Below, piece by piece: positions 8,786 through 15,257 of a DNA stretch of 50,901 bases; the first letter of the stretch is position 1, and each line of letters opens with the position of its first letter. Below the pieces are notes generated by a model that searched no databases, was not told where the DNA came from, and saw nothing but the letters and a program-made list of their open reading frames with translations. This DNA is from Desulfotomaculum copahuensis (GTDB lineage Bacteria > Bacillota > Desulfotomaculia > Desulfotomaculales > Desulfovirgulaceae), in assembly GCF_001655685.1 (NCBI RefSeq), contig NZ_LYVF01000178.1, positions 1-50,901 on the forward strand, read 5' to 3'. The position numbers and the translations under genes are program-made.

Positions 8786-9739
8786 TTATAGCACCAGCCG
8801 GCCGTCCCGGTACACGGGCACGACATCCAGGGCGTTGAGCCGGGCGCACCAGGCCAGGTCCGCGGCCAGCCCCATGCCGAGCAGTTTTTGCCCGTGGCGG
8901 GAGTCGTACATGATCTGCAGCGGGTTTTGCCGGTAGGCGCGGGCCAGGTGCAGGGCGGCCAGTGCCGCATCGGAAAGCTCCGGCCGGACGGCGGAGCCGG
9001 GAGCGTTCTTGCTGGTGGATGGCGCACGGAAGAAGGAGCCGCCCGCCCCGTCACCGGCGGATGCTGACCGCTCGCTGTGTCCGGCTGTTTTCGGCCCGGC
9101 GGGAAGAGCCCGGCCGGAGGAACCGGATGGCATCTGTCCGGCCGCTCCGGCGACCGCTTCGCCGCCAGCCGCCTGTTCGGCCTGGCCGGCGGCGGCCGCG
9201 CCGGCCAGGGCCAGCAGTTCCATGAGCACAAATCCCGCTGCGGCGGTGTCCTCTAGGGAAAAGCGCTCCCGGGTGCCGGCGCAGACCAGCGTCACATCCC
9301 GGCCGGCGGCCAGTGCCGCCGCAGCCGCCGCGCGGGCGTTGAGCAGGCTGCCGGCGTAGATCGCCGCCGCCGGCGCGGCGCCGTGGATGGCACGGGTGCC
9401 GTTGGTGGTGGTGAGCACCAGCGTTTTGCCCGCGATTACCTCCGGGCCGAATTCCAGGGGCGAGTTGCCGTGCGGGAAACCGGGCAGCTTCGCGCCGTCC
9501 CGTTCGCCGGCCAGCAGCACACCGTGGCTTTCCAACCCGTCCGCGGCATCTTGCCCCAGCCGCTCCGCCACCCGCCCGGCTTCGTCCACATCAACCACCG
9601 GCACCACCGCCCGGCAGCCGTTGGCCAGAGCGGTGACTATGGTGCTGGTGGCCCGCAGCACGTCAAAAACCACCGCCGTGCGTCCGGCCAGTTCCTCCGG
9701 AGCGATGGCGCCGGCGGTGAAAACCACGTCAATTTTCAC
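8786..9739 (-). CDS. comB: 2-phosphosulfolactate phosphatase (ComB family) with an unusual insertion
   Basis: A ComB-type phosphatase (EC 3.1.3.71), which hydrolyses 2-phosphosulfolactate to sulfolactate in coenzyme M or sulfolactate formation. Many bacteria without coenzyme M also carry it. The family signature is clear: VVFDVLRATSTIVTALANG near residue 25, VLTTTNGTRAI near 110, VCAGTRERFSLED near 160 and the C-terminal YDSRHGQKLLGMGL. Residues about 173-250 are a Gly/Ala/Ser-rich insertion without family counterpart that I know of. The start is GTG at 9739 with GAGGGG 7 bases upstream; the frame reaching 9817 has no better site. A promoter with near-consensus boxes lies about 290 bases upstream (10031-10059). 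It converges with the regulator gene. Confidence 0.88.
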   Translation of the reverse strand: MKIDVVFTAGAIAPEELAGRTAVVFDVLRATSTIVTALANGCRAVVPVVDVDEAGRVAERLGQDAADGLESHGVLLAGERDGAKLPGFPHGNSPLEFGPEVIAGKTLVLTTTNGTRAIHGAAPAAAIYAGSLLNARAAAAAALAAGRDVTLVCAGTRERFSLEDTAAAGFVLMELLALAGAAAAGQAEQAAGGEAVAGAAGQMPSGSSGRALPAGPKTAGHSERSASAGDGAGGSFFRAPSTSKNAPGSAVRPELSDAALAALHLARAYRQNPLQIMYDSRHGQKLLGMGLAADLAWCARLNALDVVPVYRDGRLVL

Positions 9740-10280
9740 ATTTATCCCCTCGCAATGATCTTTCTGACAAGCTCCCACACCGCCCGCGGCGGTTCCATAA
9801 GGGAAAAGCGGGGTCATGTCCTGGTAATTCCGGGGCGGGCCCCCGCGCAGTCCACTGCGGCATCATCAGAGGAAACGAAAAGGGAAATACACCGGATTAA
9901 TTCTTTGGCGGCCGGGGTGTTGCCTTTTGGGAAGGTGCATTTTTCCGGACAGATGAATGCAGTGCTCCCTTCCGGCGCCACCGCCGGAAAAAACATTCAC
10001 GCCTCCGTCAGATTTGCCTTTTCACAAAAAAATATAATACCGCGCGGCGATTAAGTCAAACTACGTATATATGCACTGCCTGCCGTCGTTTCCCGGTTTA
10101 TGTGCAAGAGCACGGATCCCTGCCGCCACCGGCCCGTCTGGAGCAACCGCTTTCACTTTTCCGGTCCGGGTGTAAAACCGGGAATGCTTGTAGTTTTGGC
10201 GGGATGGCGAAATGATTTCCATTATTGTATAAAGCATGGTAAGATATTGGGAGCATCGATAATACTGGGAGATGTCCCCC
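9740..10280. other. Intergenic region between comB and the UbiB-type kinase gene
   Basis: About 540 bases without a convincing gene. It holds the minus-strand promoter described separately and hence a roughly 285-base comB leader. That leader contains a hairpin, TTCCGGCG with CGCCGGAA around CCAC (about 9969-9988). A 60-codon minus frame (9996-9814) in the leader lacks a clear ribosome site. No known riboswitch core was recognised. A plus-strand promoter for the kinase gene was not found with confidence. Confidence 0.5.
10031..10059 (-). promoter_or_regulatory. Candidate sigma-A promoter for comB
   Basis: On the minus strand TTGACT (complement of 10054-10059) is followed after exactly 17 bases by TATATT (complement of 10031-10036). 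Transcription would start near 10024 and run toward comB, giving a long leader. Confidence 0.6.
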
Positions 10281-11948
10281 ATGCAGCTTCACCTGCGCAA
10301 GCGCTACAAGCATTTCTCCCGCTACCGGGAGATCGCCAATGTTCTGGTACGGCACGGTTTCGGCTATCTGGCCCAGCAGTTCGGCCTGGCCGAATTCACC
10401 GGCCCGCGCCGTGAACACGCCGGTTCCCGGGAACAGCCGTCCCTTTCGCCCGCCGAACGGGTGCGCCTGGTGCTGGAGGAACTGGGGCCGACCTTCATCA
10501 AGCTGGGCCAGGTGCTGTCCACCCGCGCCGACCTGCTGGCGCCGGAATACATCCGCGAGTTGGAAAAGCTGCAGGACCGGGTGCCGCCGTTTCCCTTCGC
10601 CCAGGTGCGGGAGCGCATCCAGATGGAGCTGGGACAGCCGCTGGAGGAAATCTTCACCTCTTTCGACCCGGTGCCCCTGGCCGCCGCTTCCATCGGGCAG
10701 GTGCACCGGGCTACCCTGGCCGGCGGCCAGGAAGTGGCGGTCAAAGTGGAGCGTCCGGGTACGGAAAAAACTCTCTCCACCGACATCGAAATCCTCTATG
10801 ACGTCGCCCGGCTGGTGGACAGGCACGGCCCCTGGCGCGAGTTTTACCGCTGGGAGGAGATGGTCGAGGAGTTTGAGCGCACCGTGCGGGAGGAAATCGA
10901 CTTTGTCCGGGAGGGCCGCCACGCTGACACCTTCCGCCACCAGTTCGCCGGCGACCCCACCGTCTACTTTCCGGCGGTGCACTGGGACTACACCACCAGC
11001 AAGGTGCTCACCCTGGAATATGTGGAAGGAGTCAAGCTGAACGCCCTGGCGGAACCGGCCGGACAGGGTATCGACCGGCGCCTGGTCGCCCGCCGGCTGA
11101 CCGACGCCCTGCTCAAGCAGATTTTACTGCACGGTTTCTTTCACGGCGATCCGCACCCGGGCAACCTGGCCGCCCTGTCCGGCGACCGGGTGCTGTTCAT
11201 GGACTTCGGCATCGTCGGCCGGCTGGACGAAAACCTGCAGGAGCAGATCGGCAATCTGGTGCTGGGCCTGGTGCGCCGCAGCACCCCGCAGGTGCTGCGG
11301 GCGGTGGAAAGCCTGGGCGTGCTGCCGCCGCACGTGGACCGGGAAATGCTGCACCGGGATATCGACGCGCTGCGGGAAAAATATTACGAGGTGCCTTTGG
11401 GCGAGATCAGCCTGGCCGAATCTATGAGCGACGTGATGACGGTGGCCTTCCGCCACCGCATCCGGGTGCCCGCCCAGTTCACCCTGCTGGTGAAAACGCT
11501 GGTCACCCTGGACGGAGTGGCCGTGCAGCTCGATCCCGGTTTGAGCATCATCGAGCTGGCCCGCCCCTTCGGGCGGCGCCTGCTGGCCCGCCGCTTCAGC
11601 CCGGAAGGACTGCAGCGGCTGATTGTGGAGCACCTGGAGGACTATCACCACCTGTTCACCCACCTGCCCCGGCGGCTCGACCGGGTGCTGGACCAGGCCG
11701 GGCGGGGCGAAATCCGGATCAAGACGGTAAATCCGGAAATGAGTCGTATAGCCGGCCGGCTGAACGCCATGGTCAACCGGCTGGTGCTCGGCATCCTGCT
11801 CGGCTCGCTGATCGTTGGTTCATCCCTGCTGGTGGGCCGGGGATATACGGTCTTTTGGGGCCTGCCGCTGGCCGAAGCCGGTTTCACGGCCGGCGGGTTC
11901 ACCGCCCTGGCCTTGATCATATCCATTCTGCGCTCCCGGCGGTTTTAG
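10281..11948 (+). CDS. AarF/UbiB/ABC1 family atypical kinase, membrane-anchored
   Basis: A 555-residue ABC1/UbiB-family protein. The family motifs are in order: FIKLGQVLSTRADLL (about 73-87), the Ala-rich nucleotide loop AAASIGQVHRA, the VAVKVERPG lysine, EEIDFVREGRHAD, FFHGDPHPGNL and FMDFGIVGRLD. The C-terminus has two hydrophobic helices (about 498-515 and 530-550) that anchor it in the membrane. In other bacteria UbiB acts as an ATPase in quinone synthesis; in Clostridia the substrate is not established, and isoprenoid or lipid handling is the usual guess. ATG at 10281 is chosen over ATG at 10272 because GGGAG (10267-10271) is correctly spaced only for 10281. It is followed by a good terminator. 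Confidence 0.9.
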   Translation: MQLHLRKRYKHFSRYREIANVLVRHGFGYLAQQFGLAEFTGPRREHAGSREQPSLSPAERVRLVLEELGPTFIKLGQVLSTRADLLAPEYIRELEKLQDRVPPFPFAQVRERIQMELGQPLEEIFTSFDPVPLAAASIGQVHRATLAGGQEVAVKVERPGTEKTLSTDIEILYDVARLVDRHGPWREFYRWEEMVEEFERTVREEIDFVREGRHADTFRHQFAGDPTVYFPAVHWDYTTSKVLTLEYVEGVKLNALAEPAGQGIDRRLVARRLTDALLKQILLHGFFHGDPHPGNLAALSGDRVLFMDFGIVGRLDENLQEQIGNLVLGLVRRSTPQVLRAVESLGVLPPHVDREMLHRDIDALREKYYEVPLGEISLAESMSDVMTVAFRHRIRVPAQFTLLVKTLVTLDGVAVQLDPGLSIIELARPFGRRLLARRFSPEGLQRLIVEHLEDYHHLFTHLPRRLDRVLDQAGRGEIRIKTVNPEMSRIAGRLNAMVNRLVLGILLGSLIVGSSLLVGRGYTVFWGLPLAEAGFTAGGFTALALIISILRSRRF

Positions 11949-11987
11949 GCAGGCACGCGGGCAAAGCAGGCAAAGGGAAGGTTCTTT

Positions 11988-12024
11988 CGCCCCCCAATAC
12001 ATGCGGGCAAGGGGGCGGTTTTTT
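11988..12024 (+). terminator. Rho-independent terminator after the UbiB-type gene
   Basis: CGCCCCC (11988-11994) pairs with GGGGGCG (12011-12017) around a 15-base loop and is followed by G and six T residues. Confidence 0.8.
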
Positions 12025-12028
12025 GTCC

Positions 12029-12124
12029 GCCCGGCAACTACCCGCCTTTTTGTCCAACAATCAAGCAGGCGGGCCACCACCTGTTCATATTCGCGCCCGG
12101 CAACTACACGCCTTTTTGTCCAAC
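12029..12124. repeat. Two 30-base direct repeats, 66 bases apart
   Basis: The 30-base string starting GCCCGGCAACTA and ending TTTTTGTCCAAC occurs at 12029-12058 and 12095-12124 with one mismatch (CCCG versus CACG). The 36 bases between do not match each other or the flanks. There are only two copies and no cas genes, so this is not called CRISPR. A third, partial echo (GTTTTTTGTCCGCCCGG) overlaps the preceding terminator. Confidence 0.85.
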
Positions 12125-12241
12125 CCGGAGCCGGGTTTGGTGAAAATCCGGAAGCCGCACAAAATCAATTGCCCGGCGATCGCCACCACCGGGCATACGC
12201 CGTGTTCACGGCGGGAATGCTAAACGGCGGAGGTGGCGCCC

Positions 12242-12418
12242 GTGAGTCCCGTAAACCCGGAGAACCAGACCGGCCGGATCAAATGCCTGGTGGAGGAATG
12301 CAAGCACAACCGCGACTTTTACTGCACCGCCCCGCAGATCGATGTGCGCTCCAGCGGCGATCGCCTGGTGCACACGGAGGACGGCGTCAAATGCCACACC
12401 TTTGAAGCCGGGGAATAG
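12242..12418 (+). CDS. DUF1540 domain protein
   Basis: A 58-residue cysteine protein with the DUF1540 pattern. CLVEECKHNRDFYC gives three of the four cysteines, followed by APQIDV and KCHTFE. Such proteins are widespread in Clostridia, where the four cysteines suggest metal binding; their function is unknown. GTG at 12242 is chosen over GTG at 12233 because GGAGG at 12229-12233 is 8 bases before 12242 and overlaps the other. It stands alone between the UbiB-type gene and the motility block. Confidence 0.85.
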   Translation: MSPVNPENQTGRIKCLVEECKHNRDFYCTAPQIDVRSSGDRLVHTEDGVKCHTFEAGE

Positions 12419-12830
12419 CCGCGATATGCCGAATGAACTGGCAAGCTGAAATAATAGCGCAGCGCCATGGGTTGACGGGTTGCGGGCAGGTTCAAACGCC
12501 CGGGGGACGGCGCAAGGCCGAAAGGCGACAACGTAACCGCCCCCGTGTCGGCCGCCACCCGAACAGCCACGTAAAGGCAAGCGAACCGTCCCGGTTTGTC
12601 CCGTTTCCGTGCCCGGCCCGCTTTCCGCCGCCGGCTCCCCGGCTCTAAAGAAATTAATCCGTCAACCGACTATAAATATATGCCGGCCGGAAAGCCCGGT
12701 ATGCCCGCGCGCACATGGTCGAATTTTTAGTCTTCCCGGCAGGAAGTTTGCCATTTGAAGAGAATACTGGTGAGCATACATATCTTTTCCCCCGCCCCCG
12801 GCCGTCAGAAAAGGTGAAAGGAGCTTCGCC
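12419..12830. other. Intergenic region before the motility block
   Basis: About 410 bases with no supported gene. It contains a GC-rich structured stretch (about 12470-12570) with several short complementary arms (for example GGCCGAAAGGC) that I could not match to a known riboswitch, and a candidate sigma-D promoter at 12646-12673. The last 50 bases lead into the motB ribosome site. Confidence 0.5.
12646..12673 (+). promoter_or_regulatory. Candidate sigma-D (sigma-28) promoter for motB-motA
   Basis: TAAAGAAA (12646-12653) is followed after 11 bases by ACCGACTAT (12665-12673). This resembles the flagellar consensus TAAA-N15-GCCGATAT with two or three mismatches in the -10 box. Its position 158 bases upstream of motB fits, but the match is imperfect. 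Confidence 0.4.
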
Positions 12831-13592
12831 ATGAAACGGCCCAACCACAAGCCAAAATACGGCAGCATGGAACGCTGGCTGATTACCTATGCCGACATGA
12901 TTACCCTGCTCTTGATTTTTTTCATCGTCATGTACACCTTGAGCCAGGTGGATATCAAGAAGTTTCAAAATCTGGCCGAATCATTAAGTAAGGCTATGGG
13001 TGGCGGGGGAGTCATCCTGCAAAACATGGGACCGTCGGTGGTGCCGGGGATCAGCGGCACCGAGATTCAGACGCCGCAAAATATGGCGGATCAAAAGGAA
13101 ATGGAAAACATCCGCCGGGAACTGGAGCGCCAGATTCAGCAGAGCGGCTTGACGGCAAAAATTTCGGCCACCAGTGAGGAACGTGGTATTGTGCTCAGCT
13201 TCCAGGACAACGTGCTGTTCCAGCTGGGTTCTGCTGAATTGACCCCGCAGGCCGGGCGGATCCTGGCCAAAGTGGCGCCGATTATCGCGCAGACCCCCAA
13301 TTACATCCGCGTGGAGGGACACACCGACAACCTGCCCATCCATACCCCGCAGTATCCGACCAACTGGGAACTGTCCACGGCCCGGGCCACGGCGGTGGTG
13401 GAGGATTTGATCAACAACGCCCATTTTCCGCCGCAGCGTCTGTCGGCCGTCGGTTACGGCGAATACCGCCCGGTGGCGCCCAATGATTCGGAGGCCGACC
13501 GGCAGAAAAACCGGCGGGTGGACATTGTGATCCTGCGCAGCAAGTTCACCGGGTCGGAACCGGGGGCGGTGCAGAACGGGCCGCAGGAATAA
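12831..13592 (+). CDS. motB: Flagellar motor stator protein MotB
   Basis: A 253-residue stator subunit. The N-terminal transmembrane helix (about 16-38) contains the ion-binding aspartate D22 in TYADMITLLL. A plug/linker region follows, then an OmpA-type peptidoglycan-binding domain (about 125-240, with GHTDNLPI, NWELSTARA and KNRRVDI). It anchors the MotA ring to the wall. It starts at ATG 12831 with AAAGGAG upstream. It precedes motA by 15 bases, the reverse of the usual motA-motB order. Confidence 0.95.
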   Translation: MKRPNHKPKYGSMERWLITYADMITLLLIFFIVMYTLSQVDIKKFQNLAESLSKAMGGGGVILQNMGPSVVPGISGTEIQTPQNMADQKEMENIRRELERQIQQSGLTAKISATSEERGIVLSFQDNVLFQLGSAELTPQAGRILAKVAPIIAQTPNYIRVEGHTDNLPIHTPQYPTNWELSTARATAVVEDLINNAHFPPQRLSAVGYGEYRPVAPNDSEADRQKNRRVDIVILRSKFTGSEPGAVQNGPQE

Positions 13593-13607
13593 TCAGCGGA
13601 GAAAGGG

Positions 13608-14399
13608 ATGGCCATGGATTTTATCGCAGTAATCGGGTTTTTGGGCGCTCTGGCGGCCCTGGTGGGCGGCTTTCTGTGGGAAGGGGGACATGCCGGCGCG
13701 CTGCTGCAGCCGTCGGCGGCATTGATTGTTTTCGGCGGCACCATCGGCGCCACCGCATTGAGCTTTACCTGGCGCGATTTGATCATGGCGCCCAGATTGT
13801 TTACAGTGGCCTTTTTCCGCAGTCCGAAAGAGCCCGGCGAGGTCATCGAGCTGATTGTCGCCCTGGCCGACGAAGCGCGGCGGGAAGGCCTGCTCTACCT
13901 GGAAAACCGGCTGGACGAACTGAACGACGAATTTCTGCGCAAGGGCATCCAGCTGGTGGTGGACGGCACCGATCCGGAACTGGTGCGCAACATCCTGGAA
14001 GCGGAGGTCTATTCGCTGCAGGAGCGCCATCAGGTGGGCGCCGGCATCTTCGAGGCGGCCGGCGGCTACGCCCCCACCATGGGCATCATCGGCACGGTGA
14101 TGGGCCTGGTACACGTGCTGGGCAGCATTCAGTCGCCGCAAAGCCTGGGGCCGGCCATTGCCGTCTCCTTCATGGCCACCCTCTACGGTGTGGGCAGCGC
14201 CAACGTGTTCTGGCTGCCCATCGCGGCCAAGCTGACCAACCTGAGCAAGAAGGAACTGCTGCTCCGCCAGCTGATGCTGGAAGGGATTGTCTCACTGCAG
14301 GCCGGCTACAACCCGATCCTGATCCGGGAACGCCTGACCTCCTTCCTGCGCCCGGAAGCCCGGGAACAGGCGGAGGAGCGTTACGCTGCGGAGGAGTAG
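13608..14399 (+). CDS. motA: Flagellar motor stator protein MotA
   Basis: A 263-residue MotA/TolQ-type ion-channel subunit with four transmembrane helices (about 5-25, 33-50, 150-170, 185-205). A cytoplasmic loop between helices 2 and 3 contains RREGLLYLE and the charged region that contacts FliG. GGYAPTMGIIGTVMGLVHVL and FMATLYGVGSANVFWLPIA match the conserved third and fourth helices. GGAG about 6 bases upstream supports ATG 13608; ATG 13614 is possible. It is co-transcribed with motB. Confidence 0.95.
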   Translation: MAMDFIAVIGFLGALAALVGGFLWEGGHAGALLQPSAALIVFGGTIGATALSFTWRDLIMAPRLFTVAFFRSPKEPGEVIELIVALADEARREGLLYLENRLDELNDEFLRKGIQLVVDGTDPELVRNILEAEVYSLQERHQVGAGIFEAAGGYAPTMGIIGTVMGLVHVLGSIQSPQSLGPAIAVSFMATLYGVGSANVFWLPIAAKLTNLSKKELLLRQLMLEGIVSLQAGYNPILIRERLTSFLRPEAREQAEERYAAEE

Positions 14400-14636
14400 C
14401 CCGTGCTCGCGCTGTTTACCGCCTCTTCCATTGCCGCCTGCCGGCATCCGGCGCGGGAGCGCGGATTGTCCCGGCTTGCTGAATTCCGCGCCCGCCGCTT
14501 TCCGCCCGCCGGCATGCCGGCTGCGGACCGCTTGCCACCGGTTGCCGGGGCGGAAAAACACCTCTTGCGCCGGGGCCGGACTTTCCGGATTTGAGTTGAC
14601 CGGGCAGCATACATATATCGGGATGTCTTGATTAAT

Positions 14637-14670
14637 AAAGCGCCGCTGCGGCCCATCAGCCGGCGCTTTT
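14637..14670 (+). terminator. Strong hairpin between motA and cheW, terminator or attenuator
   Basis: AAAGCGCCGCTG (14637-14648) pairs with CAG and CGGCGCTTT (14657-14659 and 14661-14669) around CGGCCCAT with one bulged C, and ends in TTTT. It stops only about 22 bases before the cheW start, too close for a separate promoter downstream. It therefore lies in the cheW leader and could act as an attenuator as well as the end of the motBA transcript. The rest of the 292-base motA-cheW gap shows no gene. Confidence 0.6.
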
Positions 14671-14691
14671 CCATAAGGAGTGGTTGTTTCC

Positions 14692-15252
14692 ATGAGCGAC
14701 GGTTCAAACCGGGAAAGCGCCGAACTGCAGCTGGTGGTTTTCCGGCTCAAAGAACAGGCCTACGGAGCGGACATCGGCCAGGTGCTGGAAATCATCCGGG
14801 CGACCGGCATCACGGCCATTCCCGGCGCCCCATCTTTTGTGGACGGGGTAATCAACCTGCGCGGGCAGGTAATCCCGGTGATCGATACGGCCCGACGGTT
14901 GGGACTGCCCCCCGCCGTCACCGGCGAGGGGACGCGCATTATCATCGTGGATGTGGACGGGATCACCGCCGGCCTGATTGTGGACGGCGTATCCGAGGTG
15001 CTCCGCCTGCCCGCCTCGTCCGTCCGCCCGGCGCCGGCCGCGGTGGGCGGGGTGAACGCCGCCTACCTGCAGGGCATCGCCCTGCTGGAAGAACGGCTGA
15101 TCATCCTGGTGGACATGACCAGGGTGCTGCAGGCGGATGAAAAACTGGTCCTGCAGGAGATAGCGGCAGCGGGCACGGACCGCCCGGACGCGCCGGACGG
15201 AGCGCAGGGCGCCGGTCCGGACGGCGGCCCGGATGCACACGGAACGAGGTGA
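14692..15252 (+). CDS. cheW: Chemotaxis adaptor CheW
   Basis: A 186-residue CheW that couples chemoreceptors to CheA. The beta-barrel signature is seen in QLVVFRLKEQAYGADIGQV, GVINLRGQVIPVIDTARRLG and IIIVDVDGITAGLIVDGV. The last 30 residues are a Gly/Asp/Ala-rich tail not typical of the family. AAGGAG (14675-14680) precedes ATG 14692. The stop codon overlaps a possible GTG start of cheA (GTGA at 15249), so the two are translationally coupled. Confidence 0.95.
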   Translation: MSDGSNRESAELQLVVFRLKEQAYGADIGQVLEIIRATGITAIPGAPSFVDGVINLRGQVIPVIDTARRLGLPPAVTGEGTRIIIVDVDGITAGLIVDGVSEVLRLPASSVRPAPAAVGGVNAAYLQGIALLEERLIILVDMTRVLQADEKLVLQEIAAAGTDRPDAPDGAQGAGPDGGPDAHGTR

Positions 15253-15257
15253 GGCAA

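Noticed and set aside
12029-12124. CRISPR-like repeat-spacer-repeat (30-base repeats, 36-base gap)
   Set aside because: Only two copies with one mismatch, no cas genes in the window, and part of the repeat echoes the adjacent terminator. Better called a direct repeat.
12470-12575. Possible cyclic-di-GMP riboswitch before motB
   Set aside because: Some strings (GGACGGCGCAAGGCC) recall the GEMM-I core, but the GAAA tetraloop/receptor layout and the order of core motifs do not fit, and it ends over 250 bases before the gene.
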